From the NCBI RefSeq assembly GCF_010015615.1, contig NW_024468936.1, positions 3,753,749-3,817,748 on the forward strand: a stretch of DNA of 64,000 nucleotides, given 5' to 3'. Numbering within the stretch: the first letter of the stretch is position 1; each line of letters starts with the position of its first letter. Of this stretch, positions 60,996-64,000 are shown in pieces. The position numbers and the translations under genes are program-made. Origin of the DNA: Cucurbitaria berberidis CBS 394.84. Its lineage: Eukaryota; Ascomycota; Dothideomycetes; Pleosporales; Cucurbitariaceae. Below the pieces are notes generated by a model. That model was not told the origin of the DNA. It searched no databases and saw only the letters and a list, made by a program, of their open reading frames with translations.

Positions 60996-62539
60996 TTCTA
61001 TAAATAAAAGTGAAGTTGACGCTAAAGCGGATTATACAACGCAGTAAAAAAATTTAGTATAAAATTATAGTTTAAGTGCTATACTTAGCACTTTAACACA
61101 GTATTAAAGTAGTAAAGTTTACATAATACTAAGCTAGCTAAATAAATTATTAAAACTAATAATCACTATTAGCAGACCTAATGCATTATTATTTAAAAAT
61201 TGTAGTAATATAACTATTAACTTTTAATAGTAACTAACTTGTTTGGGCAATGCTAGGCAAGTTATATTAAATTAAAATAAAGCGTTTAGTTAAGTTTTTA
61301 AGCTAATATTAAAAGCTTAATTTAGTAATAAACTTATGCTTTAACTAATATTCTCCTAAATAGAAGTAAGCAATTTAATTAGTAATAGCACGCAAAATAT
61401 TAATTAAAATTCTAGTTTAATAAGTTAGCTTGCAAAGAAACTTTAAAATTATAAATTATAATTTTTAATAGGTCGCAATAGTTAATAGTTAATAATTAAA
61501 AGTAAAAAGCCGCAGGCAGCAGTTCCAAATATATAATATATATATAAAAAAAAAATTTTTTTTTATATAATTGGCTTTTTGTACCCTTATAGCAAGCTAT
61601 ATTAATTACTAACTAATAAAATACAAGCTTTACTAATAAAATTTATATAATATTTATTAATAATTTCCTTAACGCCGCTTTTTGTCTTATTATTTTTTTA
61701 GTATTTATAATAAAATTTAAACTTTAAAATACTATTATTTACAAGACTAGTATATTAAACTAGTATAAGTAAATATTTAAATGCTTTAGTAAATTTAAAT
61801 AAATTTTTTAAAACTTAAATACTAGGCTTTTTAGTATGCTAAAGCACCTGATAATTAATTGCTTTTTTTTTAAAAATTTAGACTTTTTTAACTAAAAGGA
61901 GCTTTGCTAGAAAAAGCTAGATATATTAGCTATATTTATTATAAACTGCTAAATATAGACTTTTTACTGCAGTTTAATAGCTTTTTAAAAGGCTTTTATT
62001 ACTAATTAGCAAAATAAATTTAAAAGGCTTTATATAGCTTTTTAGCACAAAAAGCATATTTAAAATTTATACTAAAAAGTATTTTTATGCTGCTACAGTT
62101 ACCTGCAATTTAATAACTAAAAGTAATAGCTTTTTATAGCTGTAAAAATTGTATAAATACTTAAGTAGCTTTAATAAATACTTTAAAAAGTTAGAGGCGC
62201 AAGCAATTAATTTAAGTAATAAAAAAAAAAATAGTATTTGTAAAAAAGCAAAGAGGCAGCTAAGTATTAAAGCTAGTATTATAAAAAAAATTATTATTAT
62301 TATTATTATTTGCGTTATTATTGCTGCTTTACTATTACTATTATTGCTTAAAGGCTTAGTATTAGTTAGCTACTTAACAGCAGGCTAATATTATACTAAA
62401 TATTTAAATATATGCTTAAAGCTGTTAAAAAAGCTGCGCTTTAGCAGTTAAAGTTATATTATTAAAAATTAAAAGTTTGTTACTTAGCAATTCTAAAAAT
62501 AAAAGTATGCAATATATAGTAAAAATACTAATAATATAT
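60996..62539 (+). mobile_element. element B copy 5 (1,544 bp)
   Basis: Starts TTCTATAAATAAAAGTGAAG then TTGACGC and follows the family to TACTAATAATATA. The flanks TTATATATATTTAT (60,982-60,995 and 62,540-62,553) give a 14-bp duplication, though in low-complexity sequence. A 79-codon frame near its end (62,149-62,388) has a basic segment LEAQAINLSNKKKN and AKRQLSIKAS followed by an Ile/Leu run from the (ATT)n tract. This may be the tail of a lost protein. Confidence 0.85.
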
Positions 62540-62553
62540 TATATATATTTATA

Positions 62554-63680
62554 TATATTTTCCTTTTACTTTCTTACATAAATTAGTAAATAAAGTATAT
62601 AAAAATATTATAATAGTTTTCTTAGCCTAATGCTAGTGTAAAAAAATAATTGCAGGCTTAGCTATAGTAAAGTATTAAATTAATATAATTTTAAAAGCTA
62701 ATAATAGTATTAAAGCTATTACTACTTTTAAAAAGTATAATATGCTTAAAACTACTAAAATAAATATTTTTTTAAGTTTATATTCTGCTAAATACTTATT
62801 ACATATAACCTTTAGCATAAACAAATATTAAAAATTAAAAAAAATATTTTAATACCTTTTTATTTTTATAAACTTATTAATTTTTTTTTATATATAATTT
62901 TACTTAATAATGCAAAGCTATACTATTTTAAAATAAGTTTAGCAAGCAAATAGCTAATAAAATAATTATTTTTAAATATATTAAAATGCAGGCAATTATA
63001 ATATACCTAAGTTTTACTAGACTAAAAGGCTATAAGTATATAAAAATAAAAATAGTAAAAAGTTTAAATAGTTTATATTAAAAAATATGCAGCTATATTT
63101 TGCAATATTAAATAATTATTTATTTATTAAAAATATTAATAAATTAATTAAATTAAGGTTTACGTCCCGCCACATTAAGTACAAGTATAATATAATTAGT
63201 AGTAGTATAATACTAAACTGCAACTAGAGCTAAGCTGTCTAAAATAAAGCTAAAAAAATTAAAAAGCTAGTACTTTTAAAAATAGCTTAAGTAGAAATAC
63301 TAATAAAATTATATAAGCTTTTAGTATAGCTTTGTATACAGCTAGTATACTAAAAAAAATATATTAATAATAAAGTTCTTATTATAAAAAAAAGAATAAA
63401 TAAGTTAAAATTTAAAAAAGTGCTTTTAAAATAAAAAAACCTAAATAGACTATTTATTTTAGTAGTATTTATAACTTTTATAAAAGCTAGTATACTAATA
63501 AAAGTAAATATAATTATTATTATAAAAGTATAATATAAATAATAATATAATACTTATTTTTATTTAAAAAGTATTATATAGGCTAACTTGCTAATTTATA
63601 TAAAAATATTATTTTATATATTATAAAAAGCAAACTAGAGTTTAGCGTACTAAGTAAGTAGTTTTTAAAAATAGTACTAT
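62554..63680. other. decayed AT-rich DNA, unassigned
   Basis: 1.1 kb with no frame and no repeat partner seen. A single less-mutated patch, ggtttacgtcccgccacatt near 63,157, stands out from its surroundings. Confidence 0.35.
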
Positions 63681-63925
63681 TCTGTAAAAACAGGACCTAA
63701 TGTATTATTAATAGTTTATATTATTAGTATTTTTACTATATATTGCGTACTTTTATTTTTAAAATTACTAAGTAATAAACTTTTAATTTTTAATATAACT
63801 TTAACTGCTAAAGCGTAGTTTTTTTTAATAATTTTTAAGTATATATTTAAATATTTAGCGTAATATTAGACTGCTAAGCAGCTAATTAATACTAGGCTTT
63901 TAAGCAATAATAGCAATGCTAACGC

Positions 63926-64000
<75 letters not shown>
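63681..64000 (-). mobile_element. element B copy 6, reverse, cut by window end
   Basis: Starts TCTGTAAAAACAGGACCTAA, the hairpin tip end, and follows copy 4 through TAGTATTTTTACTATATATT and AGGCTTTTAAGCAATAATAGC before entering the AAT microsatellite. Confidence 0.85.
63926..64000. repeat. (AAT)n microsatellite, at least 25 units
   Basis: Uninterrupted trinucleotide run to the edge of the window. It occupies the position of the short (ATT/AAT)n tract found in every B copy, so it is an expansion inside the element. Confidence 0.95.

Noticed and set aside
22831..64000. CRISPR array, rRNA, tRNA genes or mitochondrial DNA as an explanation of the AT-rich half
   Set aside because: Repeats are transposon-sized with target duplications, not short regular spacers; no rRNA or tRNA signature is seen; pogo and gypsy elements show it is nuclear.

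Overview
The window is nuclear DNA of a filamentous ascomycete, most likely a Dothideomycete (Pleosporales-like). The evidence is short 51-90 nt introns with fungal splice and branch sites, a Zn2Cys6 regulator, fungal-style fused HIS7, and a sharp split between a gene-rich half of balanced base composition and an extremely AT-rich half full of transposons damaged in the manner of repeat-induced point mutation (RIP). The order assignment is an inference.

Bases 1 to about 22,830 are ordinary euchromatin. I rebuilt these genes by joining exons by eye: proteasome subunit beta-5 (PRE2, minus, 4 exons); a His-rich protein of unknown function (plus, tentative); a Ser/Thr/Pro-rich single-pass membrane protein with a long polyproline tract (minus); an unrecognised 611-aa protein (plus, 3 exons); a secreted cupin of the germin/spherulin type (plus, 2 exons); a Zn2Cys6 transcription factor whose zinc cluster appears to be completed by a 6-nt micro-exon (minus, 3 exons); IMP3 of the U3 snoRNP (minus, 3 exons); HIS7 imidazole glycerol phosphate synthase (plus, 3 exons); DIM1 rRNA dimethyltransferase (minus); and APN1 AP endonuclease (plus, 3 exons). 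IMP3/HIS7 and DIM1/APN1 are head-to-head pairs. IMP3 and DIM1 both act in 18S rRNA/40S maturation but are separated by HIS7. No biosynthetic cluster is evident.

Bases 22,830 to 64,000 are an AT-rich repeat block without any intact gene, interrupted by a 100-N assembly gap at 30,482-30,581. I resolved several families by comparing copies: (A) a 370-390 bp SINE-like element, 5 copies, two with clean 13-14 bp target-site duplications (TSDs) and one with a shorter one; (B) an unclassified 1.54-1.60 kb element, five long copies plus two partial ones, also with 13-15 bp TSDs; (C and D) two related 1.87 kb pogo/Fot1-type DNA transposons with long terminal inverted repeats, TA target duplications and a decayed transposase; (E) a 1.2 kb insert with a 13-bp TSD; (F) a 287-bp LTR seen twice in opposite orientation; and (G) a complete but RIP-ruined 6.5 kb Ty3/gypsy retrotransposon with 229-bp LTRs and a 5-bp TSD. 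Several are nested, and paralogous copies supply the empty sites: C and E sit inside D, and A sits inside a second C copy. The rest of the block is decayed sequence that I could not assign.

I found no convincing undescribed multi-gene system. The most novel material is element B, the shared 13-15 bp TSD length of A, B and E, the apparent survival of C in GpC context within RIP-mutated DNA, and the micro-exon in the regulator gene.
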